From positions 1 to 64,000 of the forward strand of contig NZ_CAJHCR010000023.1 of NCBI RefSeq assembly GCF_904848585.1: a stretch of 64,000 bases of DNA. The letters run 5' to 3'. Source of the DNA: Paraburkholderia kirstenboschensis (GTDB taxonomy: Bacteria; Pseudomonadota; Gammaproteobacteria; Burkholderiales; Burkholderiaceae). The notes beneath the pieces are model-generated. The model made no database searches and had not been told where the DNA came from. It saw only the letters and a list, made by a program, of their open reading frames with translations. Every line of letters begins with the position of its first letter. Positions within the stretch are counted from its first letter, which is position 1. The position numbers were made by a program, and so were the translations under genes. This document shows positions 35,865 through 45,786 of the stretch, one piece after another.

Positions 35865-36250
35865 CTACTGAAACACCTGCCGCTTCAACGGCGTGTCGGT
35901 TTCGTAAAAATAGATACTGGCGACGAAGCCATAGATCGCCGCGTCAACGGTGGCAGGATCGCGGCCAAAAACATAGCTGGCGTCGCCGAGCATGTCCGCC
36001 ACGACGCGCAGATTCGCGATACCGCGCATAGATCTGCTCCAGTTCATATGACCGATGCCCTGATAGAGGTACCGCAGGCGGTTGTATTCACGAGCGGCTT
36101 CAAGGCGGTTTCAAGATCATTCGCTTGAACGTCCGGGTCGGCGGCAAGCACGGCGTCGCGAAACAACGGCCAGAAGCGCTCGTCGAGCGTTCGACGGACC
36201 AATAGTTTAGATTCAATTGCGTTCGCGGAAGCGCCGACGACGCTCAAGGC
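35865..36250 (-). pseudogene. GST-family (metaxin-like) C-terminal remnant
   Basis: The first part reads LLVRRTLDERFWPLFRDAVL. After a frameshift near 36070 it continues RLRYLYQGIGHMNWSRSMRG, then MLGDASYVFGRDPATVDAAI and YGFVASIYFYETDTPLK. This matches the helical C-terminal domain of Tom37/metaxin-like glutathione transferases. The thioredoxin-like N-terminal half is gone. Confidence 0.65.
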
Positions 36251-36280
36251 GCTCCTCGGTTTCCTGCACGCTGAACGCGT

Positions 36281-36514
36281 GTGGGTTACGCGATGATCGA
36301 TGAGGTGGTTGCTCCGCGCAGGTCAGCTGTGGCGACGCCAGTGGTGAGTGGCTCGCGCTGCGTTGGCGTCATCAGTCTGGCCGGGCCACGAGTGCGCCTG
36401 ACCGCCGGGGAAATACACGAGTATTCGGTACTGTTGCGCCAGGCGGCATACGAGCTTGCTCAGTTGAGCGATGTGGCCGGCTTTCTGGGCCGGCCGCCGG
36501 TCGTCAAGGGATGA
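36281..36514 (+). pseudogene. IclR regulator C-terminal remnant
   Basis: The frame reads GYAMIDEVVAPRRSAVATPV, VSGSRCVGVISLAGPRVRLT, then LLRQAAYELAQ. This is the end of an IclR effector-binding domain (GYAxxxEE, APV, GPxxRL). A TGA precedes it in frame, and neither the DNA-binding domain nor the rest of the sensor is present. Confidence 0.68.
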
Positions 36515-36563
36515 AGACAAAACGAGGGAATGATGGGCAGCCGCGAGTCACGTTCGCTAGGGC

Positions 36564-37031
36564 TCAAGGCGACTGCCGTTGTACAGACGTTGTCATTTCG
36601 CCGGGGCGACGCAGCATCTTGTCGACTTCGCCAGCGTGCATCTCTTCGACATTGATCATCTGGCGGGCGAACTCTTCGAGCGCGACAGAGCGGCCCTCGA
36701 CCAGCGTGAGAAGTTCGCGGTAAAGCTCCAACGCGAGGTTTTCGGCTTGTAACGACTCACGAAGGATCGATGAAATATCGAAAGTATGTGAATCAAGGAG
36801 GGGACCGATCGCAAGCGACGGATAGGCGCCCAACGTGGTGATCCATTCTCCGGCTAGCTGGGCGTGCAACAGGGATTCGTCGGCCTGCTCGCGCAGCCAG
36901 GATCTGATCGGAATGCGTCCGAACCCGAAGACAAGGAACGAATAGTGCGTGTATCTGACGACGCCGGCCAGTTCGGACTCGAGAATCCGGTTCAGCAACG
37001 CAACGACGCCCTCCTTATCGATCTCTGCCAT
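36564..37031 (-). CDS. Ferritin-like diiron protein (bacterioferritin type)
   Basis: The 155-residue four-helix bundle has diiron ligands in LNRILESELAGVVRYTHYSF (Glu), ADESLLHAQLAGEWI (Glu and His), and FARQMINVEEMHAGEVDKML (second Glu pair and His). ATG 37031 follows AAGGAGAG. Such proteins store iron or protect DNA from peroxide. The heme-ligating Met of classical bacterioferritin is not obvious, so heme binding is uncertain. It stands alone. Confidence 0.85.
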   Translation of the reverse strand: MAEIDKEGVVALLNRILESELAGVVRYTHYSFLVFGFGRIPIRSWLREQADESLLHAQLAGEWITTLGAYPSLAIGPLLDSHTFDISSILRESLQAENLALELYRELLTLVEGRSVALEEFARQMINVEEMHAGEVDKMLRRPGEMTTSVQRQSP

Positions 37032-37347
37032 CTTCACTCTCCTTTTAAGTCACTGCCACCGACCCGGTGCGCGTCGAGCCGCTCGGATTACGCCATGCAA
37101 GGAAAAGATTCAGGTTGGCTGCCGCCGGCAGCAGGGTGGGGCAGCCGCGGTCCGCTCGCCACAGTTGCATCATATCGTGCAGGCTGCCCCTGAATCGATT
37201 GGAGAGAATGAACTCGCGTTTGTCCAGCAAAAAAGTGCCCCGGTGAGGTGAGCGCAAACGGATCGCACGGTTGCCGTTCTGCACGGTTGCCTACCGCATG
37301 CATCATCTGTTGGGTAAGATATCCCTAGGCCACACATGACCATCTGA
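37032..37347. other. Divergent promoter region
   Basis: This gap separates the ferritin-like and diguanylate cyclase genes, which are transcribed apart. No gene or clear operator is seen. Confidence 0.3.
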
Positions 37348-38547
37348 TTGGTAATCGGTAATAAAGACTTGAAAAAAATTGCCATACAATCGCATCCTCG
37401 ATTCCAGATCCACCCTTTGCGAGTGGAGTTCAGGAATGAAGACACCGAGCAAAATTTCCAAAGTCACCATCTGAACCGAAATCAGGCGTCTCTACATACG
37501 ACGCTGATTTTCTGCTCATTCTTCTACCTCGCATTTGCGCTGACAGACCTCAGTGTTCTAGGTTATACGAGGGAGACACTGCTGCTTCTCGTTGCCCGCA
37601 CCTTCGTTGCAATCACGGCCGCTATCGGGCTCTATATCGTCCGGACACGTCCCGGTTCCACCAGCGCGGTTCAGCTTGCCGCCACTGCAGCAGAGATCGT
37701 CGGAATGGGCACGTTCATGCTGATTGTCCGACATCGACCCAGCGAGATTCCCCGGCACGCAATGTCTTTCTGCATCATGCTCATTGTGGTCTATGTGTTT
37801 ATCCCGAACCGACTGATCGTTTCCTTGAGCATTGCGTTCCTCGCAACGGCGGTGTTCATCATCGTCGTGTTGCATACGTCGACGCTCAGATGGTCCGACA
37901 TGGTGACCATGTCGATGTTGCTCCTGCTCGCAAACAGCTTCGGGCTGGTGGCTGCGCGCCGTTATCATCGGCTGTGGCGCGATGAATACCGGGTTCAATC
38001 GCTTCTGACAGAGCAGGCAATGAAGGACCATCTCACCGGCTGCTTCAACCGACGGCATCTGCATGAAGTTCTTCTTCCAATTGAACTCGAACGCGCCCGG
38101 CGTCACAAACTTTCGTTGAGCGTGATTCTGTGCGATATCGATCACTTCAAATCCATCAACGACACCTACGGCCACCTTTGCGGAGACGCTGTGCTCCGGA
38201 ATTGCTCCGCTATTCTCCAGAGGTCTGTTCGTCAGCAGTTCGACTGCGTAGTTCGATATGGCGGCGAAGAGTTCCTGTTGTTGCTGCCTCAAACGGACAG
38301 AACGGGCGCAGTTGATCTCGCTGAGCGGCTGAGACGTGCGTTAGCCAAATCGCCGACTGTGAGTAGCCAACACAGCATTGCCATAACCGCGAGCTTCGGC
38401 GTGCTGGCAGTGGATCTGACTGACGGCGACTCGCATCTTACGGAGGAAATCATCATCGCGGCCGCAGACAAACTCTTGTATCGCGCCAAGACGGAAGGCC
38501 GCAACAACATTCAGTCGGACACTTTGCAGGACGCCCCAGCTCTTTAG
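37348..38547 (+). CDS. Membrane diguanylate cyclase
   Basis: The product of up to 399 residues has about six N-terminal membrane helices (TLIFCSFFYLAFALTDLSVL to MLLLLANSFGLVAARR) and a GGDEF domain (MKDHLTGCFNRRHLHEVLLP, ILCDIDHFKSINDTYGHLCG, VVRYGGEEFLLLLP). The active motif is GGEEF, so it should make cyclic di-GMP. The position of the inhibitory RxxD site reads QQFD, so feedback by product is probably absent. The start is uncertain: TTG 37348, TTG 37369 and GTG 37423 are possible. The membrane part senses an unknown signal. Confidence 0.88.
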   Translation: MVIGNKDLKKIAIQSHPRFQIHPLRVEFRNEDTEQNFQSHHLNRNQASLHTTLIFCSFFYLAFALTDLSVLGYTRETLLLLVARTFVAITAAIGLYIVRTRPGSTSAVQLAATAAEIVGMGTFMLIVRHRPSEIPRHAMSFCIMLIVVYVFIPNRLIVSLSIAFLATAVFIIVVLHTSTLRWSDMVTMSMLLLLANSFGLVAARRYHRLWRDEYRVQSLLTEQAMKDHLTGCFNRRHLHEVLLPIELERARRHKLSLSVILCDIDHFKSINDTYGHLCGDAVLRNCSAILQRSVRQQFDCVVRYGGEEFLLLLPQTDRTGAVDLAERLRRALAKSPTVSSQHSIAITASFGVLAVDLTDGDSHLTEEIIIAAADKLLYRAKTEGRNNIQSDTLQDAPAL

Positions 38548-38594
38548 AGACTGTGAACTGGCAGGAACAGCTTGCGCAGGCATTTTCTTGAAGG

Positions 38595-38997
38595 TCAAGT
38601 GACCATCATCTTGACCAGTTCGTAGGTTGTCTTCACGCCGTACTTCTTCAGAAGTGCTGAGCGGTGCACGTCAACCGTGCGTGGGCTGATCTTCAAGTCC
38701 TTTCCTATCTCCTTGCTGGTGCGGCCATCCACGACCTGCGCCGCAGCAACCCGCTCGCGCCGCGTCAATGTGCTGGCCGTGTCCTCGCCGCGATGAACTC
38801 CAGGACGATCGTCGAACGTCCACGTCGCGAGTTCGTACGGGTCCAGCGGATTGAAGCCATAACCGCGTACCGCCACCGAGATACGGCTTCCGTCGATGCG
38901 TCGCATGATGCGGTCGTCGGTGAACACCGCATTTGGCCAACAGCGGCTCGATGCGTGCACCGATGCTCTCGAAGTCCTTACCCTCCAGAGAGAGCAC
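38595..38997 (-). pseudogene. LuxR-type regulator, frameshifted
   Basis: The start MLSLEGKDFESIGARIEPLL is in one frame and switches near 38930 to NAVFTDDRIMRRIDGSRISV, then TFDDRPG and a LuxR helix-turn-helix (LTRRERVAAAQVVDGRTSKE, IGKDLKISPRTVDVHRSALL). A single-base indel separates the halves. The C-terminal DNA-binding part is intact and could be expressed from an internal start. Confidence 0.65.
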
Positions 38998-38999
38998 CG

Positions 39000-39256
39000 C
39001 GAAAGATTGCTAGTCGGGAGATCGTCGCGGAGATGAATCGCGTCAGCATGCTAATCGACCTGTCGCACGTCGGGCCGAACACGTCGCGCCAAGCGATTCT
39101 CGCGTCGAATAAACCGGTTGCGTATTCGCACTGTCTGCCCGCCGGACTCAAGGCCCCCTTCGCAACAGGAACGACGAGCAGTTGCGCTTCATCGTCGATC
39201 GCGGCGGTTTCGTCGGTACGACGATGTTTCCGCCGTTTCTCAAGCGCGGCATCTAA
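39000..39256 (+). pseudogene. M19 membrane-dipeptidase-like remnant
   Basis: The frame IASREIVAEMNRVSMLIDLS, HVGPNTSRQAILASNKPVAY is the metal-binding His strand of M19 dipeptidases. A frameshift follows, and NDEQLRFIVDRGGFVGTTMF with PPFLKRGI continues in another frame to a TAA. Both ends of the gene are missing. It adjoins the LuxR pseudogene head to head. Confidence 0.65.
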
Positions 39257-40164
39257 TCCGCTGTGCACGACGACGCCCGACACCAGAAGTGCGAACATCG
39301 GCTCACTGGCGCATGGAGCAATGAAAGGTTGCCACGTGCAAGTTGACTGGTCGGATTGGACAATTGCTCGCCTTTGCTGCTTGTGCCGCTTTTTTGTGTC
39401 AAAGCCGAATCGAAACCGGTTTGTCCCACTTATGTTGAACTCCAGTTCGGGACAGTCTTCGATATTGCGAAACTGATTCAGGACAGCGGCTCACCGGCTG
39501 CCGCATTGAAAAGGCTCGCGCGGATCTCGCGCAAGTCAAAAGGTATGGAGGGAGCCAGAGTCTGGAGCACACCCGACATTACGGAGAGTGCACAGAAATT
39601 GTGGCGGCAGCCGAGGTGGCGGTAGCCGCGCTGGAGCGTTGCGTGAACGGGAAGCGTCAGACGCCGCTAATCCTATGGGGTGGGTAGATGCCTGGTGGAA
39701 GGCAATATCGTCAGGCCGCGCAAGAAAGAAAGTGTTTGCCGGGTGAGTTCATTGCGAACACCTCTGGGCATTACAATTTCGTCAGCTGCTGTGGATGCGA
39801 GCCTCTTAGCAAAGCCTTTGCAACGGACCAACGAACGTTTTTCGTTCGCAGACCATAACATGTCGGCTGAGGCGTATCGTCGATGGTCGTAGAAGTGGAA
39901 CGAATACTAAGCACGGCTTCGCAGTTGATGGCGCGTCAAGCGTGCAACGCTTCCGACATCGCCAGACGTTTGGCTGATATTCGTTTTGTTTTGGCGAATA
40001 TGGTGGACTAAACGGCTGATAGTCGTTTGAGGGTAGCGATCGAAGGGCGGGCGTCCGGCGCGGAGTCCACGGTGCGTCGACCGCTTGTCGATCGGCGAGC
40101 GCCTGGAGAAGAAGAGGCGCTCCAAAAGGACGGCAGTCAGGACGAAATCACGAGGGAGACTGTG
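39257..40164. other. 908-base stretch without a gene
   Basis: Several short frames occur on both strands, none with a family signature or RBS. A KARADLAQVK-like helical scrap near 39510 was noted but cannot be assigned. It may be eroded coding sequence. Confidence 0.35.
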
Positions 40165-40868
40165 ATGAGACCAATTTTGTCCGCTCAGACTGCACGCCGC
40201 ACAACTGCAAGCCTGATGCTCGCCCTGATGGGAATGGCAATATCAATTGCTTCGTCCGCGCAAACGGGCGGCACGTGCATTCCCGTCGCAGAGCGAACGA
40301 CCGAGTTAGGTTGCTTCGTTCACGCAGAACAGCATCTGGAAGCACTTCCACCGGGCCTCGCCTACTGGCACATCGATCGCTTCCCGAGCCATTAGCCGCC
40401 AATGCAGTGAGAGAAAAGAACGGGACCGTGGTTGAAATTCTAGGGCACGTGTGGCTTTTCACCATTGCCGACAAGTCATGGCAGTCAGCGTCTGGCGAAC
40501 ATGTCGCCAACGTTGGGCCCTTACCCCTGCCGGTGGCTAAATCGTTGATGGCGACTTACATGGAAGGAAATTTTCGACCGGGTATGCAGTCGACGGTACA
40601 TCGTCATCCCGGAACCGAAGCCTGGTTCGTGCTGTCGGGCGCGCAGTGTCTCGAAACGCCCCATGGCAATCAGTTCGGCCGCCCGGGCGCTGCTCCGGTG
40701 ATCGTTCCTCCCGGAGAGCCGATGCTTTTAACCGGCGTGGGTAAGGAACAGGGTCACTGGCTCGTGCTCATCCTGATGGACGCGACAATGCCGCGTGGAT
40801 CGCCTGCGGAGGACTGGACGCCTGCACATAGCTGCGAACGCGCCGATGCCATCGAGAAGCATCAATGA
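40165..40868 (+). pseudogene. Exported cupin protein, frameshifted
   Basis: ATG 40165 (GAGGGAGACTG upstream) begins a signal peptide (LMLALMGMAISIASSAQ) and continues to YWHIDRFPS. It shifts frame near 40393 and goes on as NGTVVEILGHVWLFTIADKS, then a cupin core (MQSTVHRHPGTEAWFVLSGA, VIVPPGEPMLL). One indel restores a protein of about 230 residues. Cupin His motifs (HRHPGTEAW) are intact. It is either a recent pseudogene or a read error. Confidence 0.7.
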
Positions 40869-41419
40869 AAGGTTGACGAATCGGGCGGGGCACAACCTGC
40901 GCGGAAGTTGACCTGAACTCCATTGCGTAACGCACTTCGAAACAAGCGCAGCCGTGGCAACTTCCGAGAAGATTTTGGAACCACTTCTGCCATTTGAGAT
41001 CGCATTCGACGAACGCCAGCTTTCGCCCGACGCGGCACCATCGCAAGTTAATCAGTCACGGCACGCGAAATTGGGTTGCCTACCCCCATCGCGAACTTTT
41101 CGGGGGGACCTCCAGCCATCGCCACATCAACGACCCTACAGATTACGAGCGGGACGCTGCAACGGTAAGCGTCGCGCAAATGCATTGATTTGCGCGGTCA
41201 TATGCACAACAACGGCGAACTTGCAATTGCGCTCATTGTGCATGGGATCGGTCGGTTGGCTTGCGCCGGTATGCATCCCGATCAGGGTTAACCCATTCAG
41301 AACTGTGCCGCAAACTGCATACAGTTCTTGCAAGCGAGCTTGCTTCAGACGCGGCGCGTCGCGGCCCAAGGTCGTCTGGCGGTGTTTCCTCAGTTTTGAG
41401 AACTCAAGGGAGATGACAG
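40869..41419. other. Upstream region of NCS1 permease
   Basis: No gene is recognised in 551 bases. A strong AAGGGAGATGACAG ribosome-binding site precedes the permease ATG. Confidence 0.35.
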
Positions 41420-42802
41420 ATGGACATCCGCAACCCTTCCCCGGGCCTCTACAACGAAGATCTCGCACCCGCCAGGGTGCGCAACTGGGGCGCCTTTAGC
41501 ATTTTCAACGTCTGGACCTCGGACGTGCACAGCCTCTGGGGCTACTACCTCGCCGCCAGCCTGTTCCTGCTGTGCGGCAGCTTTACCAACTTTGTGCTGG
41601 CGATCGGGCTCGGCTCACTCGTGATCTACGCGCTGATGAATCTGATCGGCTACGCCGGCGAGAAGACTGGAGTGCCATACCCGGTGCTGGCGCGCGCCTC
41701 TTTCGGCGTGTGGGGCGCCAACCTCGCGGCGCTGGTGCGCGCTGTGGTGGCCTGCTTCTGGTACGGCGCGCAGACGGCAGCGGCTTCCAGCGCGATAGTC
41801 GCGCTATTGATCCGCAACACCAGCCTGATGGAGTTTCACAAAGGCACGCACTTTCTCGGGCATTCGGGGCCGGAGGTGATCTGCTACTTCATCGTCTGGG
41901 CGCTGCAACTGCTCATCATTCAGAAGGGTATGGAAACGGTGCGCAAATTCCAGGACCTGGCCGGTCCGGCGGTTTGGATCGCGATGCTGATTCTGGCGAT
42001 CGGCCTGTGCGTCAAGGCCGGGGGCTTCTCGTTCGAGCATGGCATTCCGATGGACGCGCTGCTCGAGAAGACCAGGGAAGCCGGCGTCAGCGGCGAGCCC
42101 GGCTCGTTCTGGGCGCTGATGGCCGTAGGCGCGACCTGGATCACCTACTTCGCGGCGTTGTACCTGAACTTTTGCGACTTCTCGCGCTATGCGAAGAACC
42201 GCGACGCAGTCAAGAAAGGAGACCTGTGGGGCCTGCCGGTCAACCTGATTGCGTTCTCGCTGGTCGCAGGCGTAACCACCATCGCCGCTTTCAGGGTGTA
42301 CGGTGAGGTGCTGTTGCACCCCGAGCAGATCTCGGCCAAGTTCGACAGCTGGATACTGGCACTCATCGCGGCGGTGACCTTCGCAGTCGCAACGCTAGGC
42401 ATCAACGTGGTAGCTAATTTCGTCTCGGCGGCGTTCGACATCTCCAACACGTTCCCCAGGCAGATCAGCTTCAGGAAGGGCGGTTTCATCGCTGCAGCCA
42501 TCGCGCTGGTGCTCTACCCATTTGCGCCGTGGGAAGGCAACGCCGCGCATTTCGTCAACGCCATCGGTGCCACGATGGGCCCGCTGCTGGGGATCATCCT
42601 GGTGGACTACTATCTGGTGGCCAAGGGCAACATTAACGTCGCGGCGCTCTACCAGGAGCACGGCGAATATCGCTACGAAGGCGGCTGGAACGTGAACGCG
42701 CTGGCTGCGGCGGCGGTCGGCAGCGTGTTTTCGACCTTCCTGCCCAACTTCACTAACCTGCTGCCGGCCTGGTGGAATACGTATGGCTGGTTTTCGGCGT
42801 AG
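41420..42802 (+). CDS. NCS1-family nucleobase/allantoin permease, 3' frameshift
   Basis: The 460-residue, 12-helix inner-membrane protein of the NCS1 group imports purines, pyrimidines, hydantoins or allantoin with cations. Landmarks are NWGAFSIFNVWTSDVHSLWG, the PYPVLARASFGVWGANLAAL loop, NFCDFSRYAKN, and GINVVANFVSAAFDISNTFP. The frame stops at TYGWFSA, but one base less would continue FGVVIGGGMYLIMATLRPRA to a TAA at 42874. The last helix is therefore cut by a single-base insertion near 42793. It may still fold, or the sequence may be wrong here. Confidence 0.88.
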   Translation: MDIRNPSPGLYNEDLAPARVRNWGAFSIFNVWTSDVHSLWGYYLAASLFLLCGSFTNFVLAIGLGSLVIYALMNLIGYAGEKTGVPYPVLARASFGVWGANLAALVRAVVACFWYGAQTAAASSAIVALLIRNTSLMEFHKGTHFLGHSGPEVICYFIVWALQLLIIQKGMETVRKFQDLAGPAVWIAMLILAIGLCVKAGGFSFEHGIPMDALLEKTREAGVSGEPGSFWALMAVGATWITYFAALYLNFCDFSRYAKNRDAVKKGDLWGLPVNLIAFSLVAGVTTIAAFRVYGEVLLHPEQISAKFDSWILALIAAVTFAVATLGINVVANFVSAAFDISNTFPRQISFRKGGFIAAAIALVLYPFAPWEGNAAHFVNAIGATMGPLLGIILVDYYLVAKGNINVAALYQEHGEYRYEGGWNVNALAAAAVGSVFSTFLPNFTNLLPAWWNTYGWFSA

Positions 42803-43122
42803 TGATCGGCGGCGGCATGTACCTGATCATGGCGACCCTGCGGCCGCGCGCCGCGGTCGCCCCTACCCGCGCATAAGGGTCTTTCCATCCCGATCAGGTA
42901 CGGTCAAGCACTCGGGCGTAATCGTTGACTTCCCGTCCTGCCTTTTTTGCCTACCGTGAAACCAGGGCGACGCCCCAGGCAATTCCTCGCCGGCACCGCA
43001 AGCTGACCGTTCTCACCCGCTCATTAACCAGATGCACGATGCTGGGACCGTCGCCGGCGGTTGTGGGAAGCCTGCCGGGATAAGCAAGGATAGCTGACCG
43101 TTCAGGTCAATGTGGAGTGCAT

Positions 43123-43334
43123 ATGCTCGGTATCCGTACCGCGATCAATGGGGCGCTTGATGCGCTCTCGCCGCGCGAGGCAAAGGTGCTGCAATGCGTT
43201 TCGGGCTCGCTACCGCATCGGGCCGTACGCTAGAGGAACCGGGGAAACAGTTCGACGTGACGCGCGAACGGATCCGGTGGACTGACCGCAAGGCGATGCG
43301 AAAACTGAGGCACCGGGGCGTGCTGACGGGCTAA
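43123..43334 (+). pseudogene. RpoD-type sigma-70 region 4 remnant
   Basis: The frame ALDALSPREAKVLQ shifts by one base to MRFGLATASGRTLEEPGKQF, DVTRERIRWTDRKAMRKLRH then GVLTG and TAA. This is the C-terminal -35 recognition domain of a primary sigma factor (TPREAKVLRMRFG, TLEEVGKQFDVTRERIR). Region 4 residues are altered (IRWTDRKAM for IRQIEAKAL). It has its own ATG with GGAG upstream. It is not functional as it stands. Confidence 0.78.
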
Positions 43335-43515
43335 GGCGAATTCCCGACCATCGCGCGCCGGGACCAAGGCATTGGCGTGATGTTGTCCTGGATGACAAGA
43401 TCCGCAGTTTCCCGTCGATCAGGAAGAGGGCGATCATTCGCGCGCACCGTAGCCGGGCTGAGCCGATGTGCTTCCCGCGTCATTGCAGATCAGCTCGTGG
43501 CACGCTACCACCGCC

Positions 43516-44895
43516 TCACAGCAGGACTGCCTGCTGCAAAAGCTCCAGCGCCTTGAGCTCGTCCAGTCGGCCCGTGCGTGCCTTGCCTGCCAGCGTCTTA
43601 AGCAATGCCTCCGCGATCGGCGCAATGCCGTGAAGATGGTCCAGGCTCGTCACGGACGGGGATAGCGACTCGCGCGATTGCGGAGGTGTTGCGGGGGCCC
43701 CAAGCGACTCAGCGGTTGCCGCCGTGGCTGCCGCCGGTTCACCATCACTTTCGTCAGATTTGCGACGGGCAGGCTCGCCGGGAGCATCAGCGACGTGATG
43801 CGGCTGGCTGACGACGATCGTCCCTTTCTCTGAGGCACCTGCCAAACCGGTCGCGGGGTCTTTCGCACCGGTCCGAATGTCCGCCCGCGAGCGCCTCGCG
43901 TTCGCCGTCGCATCGGCGGGCTGCGTCGATGCGCGATCTTCCGTTGCGGCCGCGAGTGGCTCCTTCTGTTCAACGGATGCACGGCCGCGCGCGGCGGGCG
44001 CGAGCAAGCGCGACACCGACTCGGGGATGTCGGCTTCCGAACGCGGCGTGTCCAGCCAGCCAGCTGGCAAACCAAGTCGTTCTGTGAAACGGCTTGCTTC
44101 GACGCTGTCGAGCCGTTTTTTGCCATACAGCCGGTGGGCCATGTTGGATCCGCTCATCTCCATGACCACACCGAGTCTTGCTTTCGATCCGTTACGGGCC
44201 GTCAAAACATGGAGGTTCGCGCGTCGAATTTTCTCTACGTCACCGCTGTCGTCTAACGCGAGTGGTCGCTGTTGGTTTCCCCCGACAGATTTCTGGGGTT
44301 TCGAAGGTGAACCTTTTCGCGGCGCACGTGGGGCAGGCGGTGCGGCCATCTGGCTTCGACTGTTTCTGACGGCCCGGGGCGAGCCGCCCGTCGCTTTTTT
44401 CGGCATCTGCGCTTCCCCCGACAAACTGTCTTCAGGATATGGTTGCTGGCCGCCGTGAACGGCGGAAGGCGGCATGGGTGTTTCCGACACTGCTTCCGGT
44501 TCGTCGTCGGCCTGGACAAACTCGAGCGGTGATTTCAGGCGGGCGATGGTTTCGGGCGCAAGCGCAGGATTGGGCTGGTCAAAGAAACCGTGAGGCAAAC
44601 CAAGCGTGGTTTCCATGTGAAAGGCGGTCTCGGGCGTGAACCTTTCACCCTTCGTCAGCTCGGCCACTCGCGCCATGTTCGATCCCAGTCCCAGCGCGAT
44701 ATTCTCCGCGCCTACCGTATCCACCAGAAACTGGAACGATCGTGTCTTGAAAATGGAGGCAGTCTGGGCAGAGTCCCGGGCAGGTGCATTGACGTACGGC
44801 GGTCTCGGCCGGTTCGGCTGGGACTGTTTGACGTGACGAGGTTGGCGCTGGCCGCTGTCCCGAGATCCCGCATATCGTCCGCGGGTTTGACTCAT
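43516..44895 (-). CDS. Large protein with two cI-like HTH modules
   Basis: The 459-residue product has two related helical modules: SNMARVAELTKGERFTPETA, FHMETTLGLPHGFFDQP (about residues 58-115) and SNMAHRLYGKKRLDSVEASR, FTERLGLPAGWLDTPR (about 225-300). These look like degenerate XRE/cI helix-turn-helix folds. They are separated by long Pro/Ala/Ser-rich, probably disordered stretches, and the C-terminus (IAPIAEALLKTLAGKARTGR) is helical. It is probably a DNA-binding regulator. Starts at 44910 (MEPYY) and 44895 (MSQTR) are both possible. Confidence 0.7.
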   Translation of the reverse strand: MSQTRGRYAGSRDSGQRQPRHVKQSQPNRPRPPYVNAPARDSAQTASIFKTRSFQFLVDTVGAENIALGLGSNMARVAELTKGERFTPETAFHMETTLGLPHGFFDQPNPALAPETIARLKSPLEFVQADDEPEAVSETPMPPSAVHGGQQPYPEDSLSGEAQMPKKATGGSPRAVRNSRSQMAAPPAPRAPRKGSPSKPQKSVGGNQQRPLALDDSGDVEKIRRANLHVLTARNGSKARLGVVMEMSGSNMAHRLYGKKRLDSVEASRFTERLGLPAGWLDTPRSEADIPESVSRLLAPAARGRASVEQKEPLAAATEDRASTQPADATANARRSRADIRTGAKDPATGLAGASEKGTIVVSQPHHVADAPGEPARRKSDESDGEPAAATAATAESLGAPATPPQSRESLSPSVTSLDHLHGIAPIAEALLKTLAGKARTGRLDELKALELLQQAVLL

Positions 44896-45743
44896 ATAGT
44901 AGGGCTCCATGCGATCACTGGTGTGCTGAGTGCGATTATAGATGACGTGATGCTGGCATTGGATGCCGAACGACGCGATAGCGCGAAAACAGAGGCGGGG
45001 AATCCGGCCATGGGTGTGGCTGGTTAACGTCCGCGCTCGCCGGTCGCGATCTGGTGATGCTGGCCTGTAAACCAATGCATAGTCAGCCTTTGCCGGTCAC
45101 ACGAAATCGTCAGATATCAGGCTGGCGATCGAAGATTGATGCGCCGGCTCTCACGTTCAACGCAAAGCGCGGCCGGGGGTTGATCCGTCGGTGGTTAGCG
45201 AACGGGGGCTGGCTGGTCAGTCAGCTCCTCGAAAGTCCGGCTGAACTTCTGCAGCCCGGAATGATTCGGCCTACCAGGCATTTCTTGAGAACGTGCCATC
45301 AGTGGTGCACGAGATCTGCCGGTCTCCGAAGGACCAGGGCAGCGCTTACACCAACTTGCCGATCCGCATCGCCAGTATCGATCAATCCGGAAAGCCTGCT
45401 CGCCGGTCGGTGGGGTTATTTTCTCACTTTGCGTTTCGCGAGGACCTGCATTCAGACAATGCGCGTCCCTCGTATCACGAAGAACGGAGGGTTTCTGTGC
45501 TGCATTGTCGCCGCTGGCCATTGATGACAGCGTCCATCGAGTGGCGGATGTCGCCAATGCCTGACGCAAGTTCCAAGGGAAGAGGTCGCGGATAGTGACA
45601 CTGCCTGTGTCATCACGAATGCGTCCGACAGAACGTGAGGTGCTGACTACGAAGGGATCTGACCGCTTCGATCTGGGGACTGACACACTCGCACCACTTT
45701 GCCTGCCGGCGTATCTGCGCCCAGCTCAACGCGGCTTCACCTC
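44896..45743. other. 848-base stretch without a gene
   Basis: A minus-strand frame is open over much of 45195-45686, but its translation is Ser/Arg-rich with no family likeness. I see no supported feature apart from the upstream region of the HTH-module gene. Confidence 0.3.
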
Positions 45744-45786
45744 CTAACCTCGACCTCCGTCTCGTCCGGCGGGCGGCAGGGCACCT

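Noticed and set aside
41572..42306. A 244-codon alternative frame inside the NCS1 permease gene
   Set aside because: Its translation is Arg/Gly-rich shadow sequence, and the overlapping frame has twelve coherent membrane helices.
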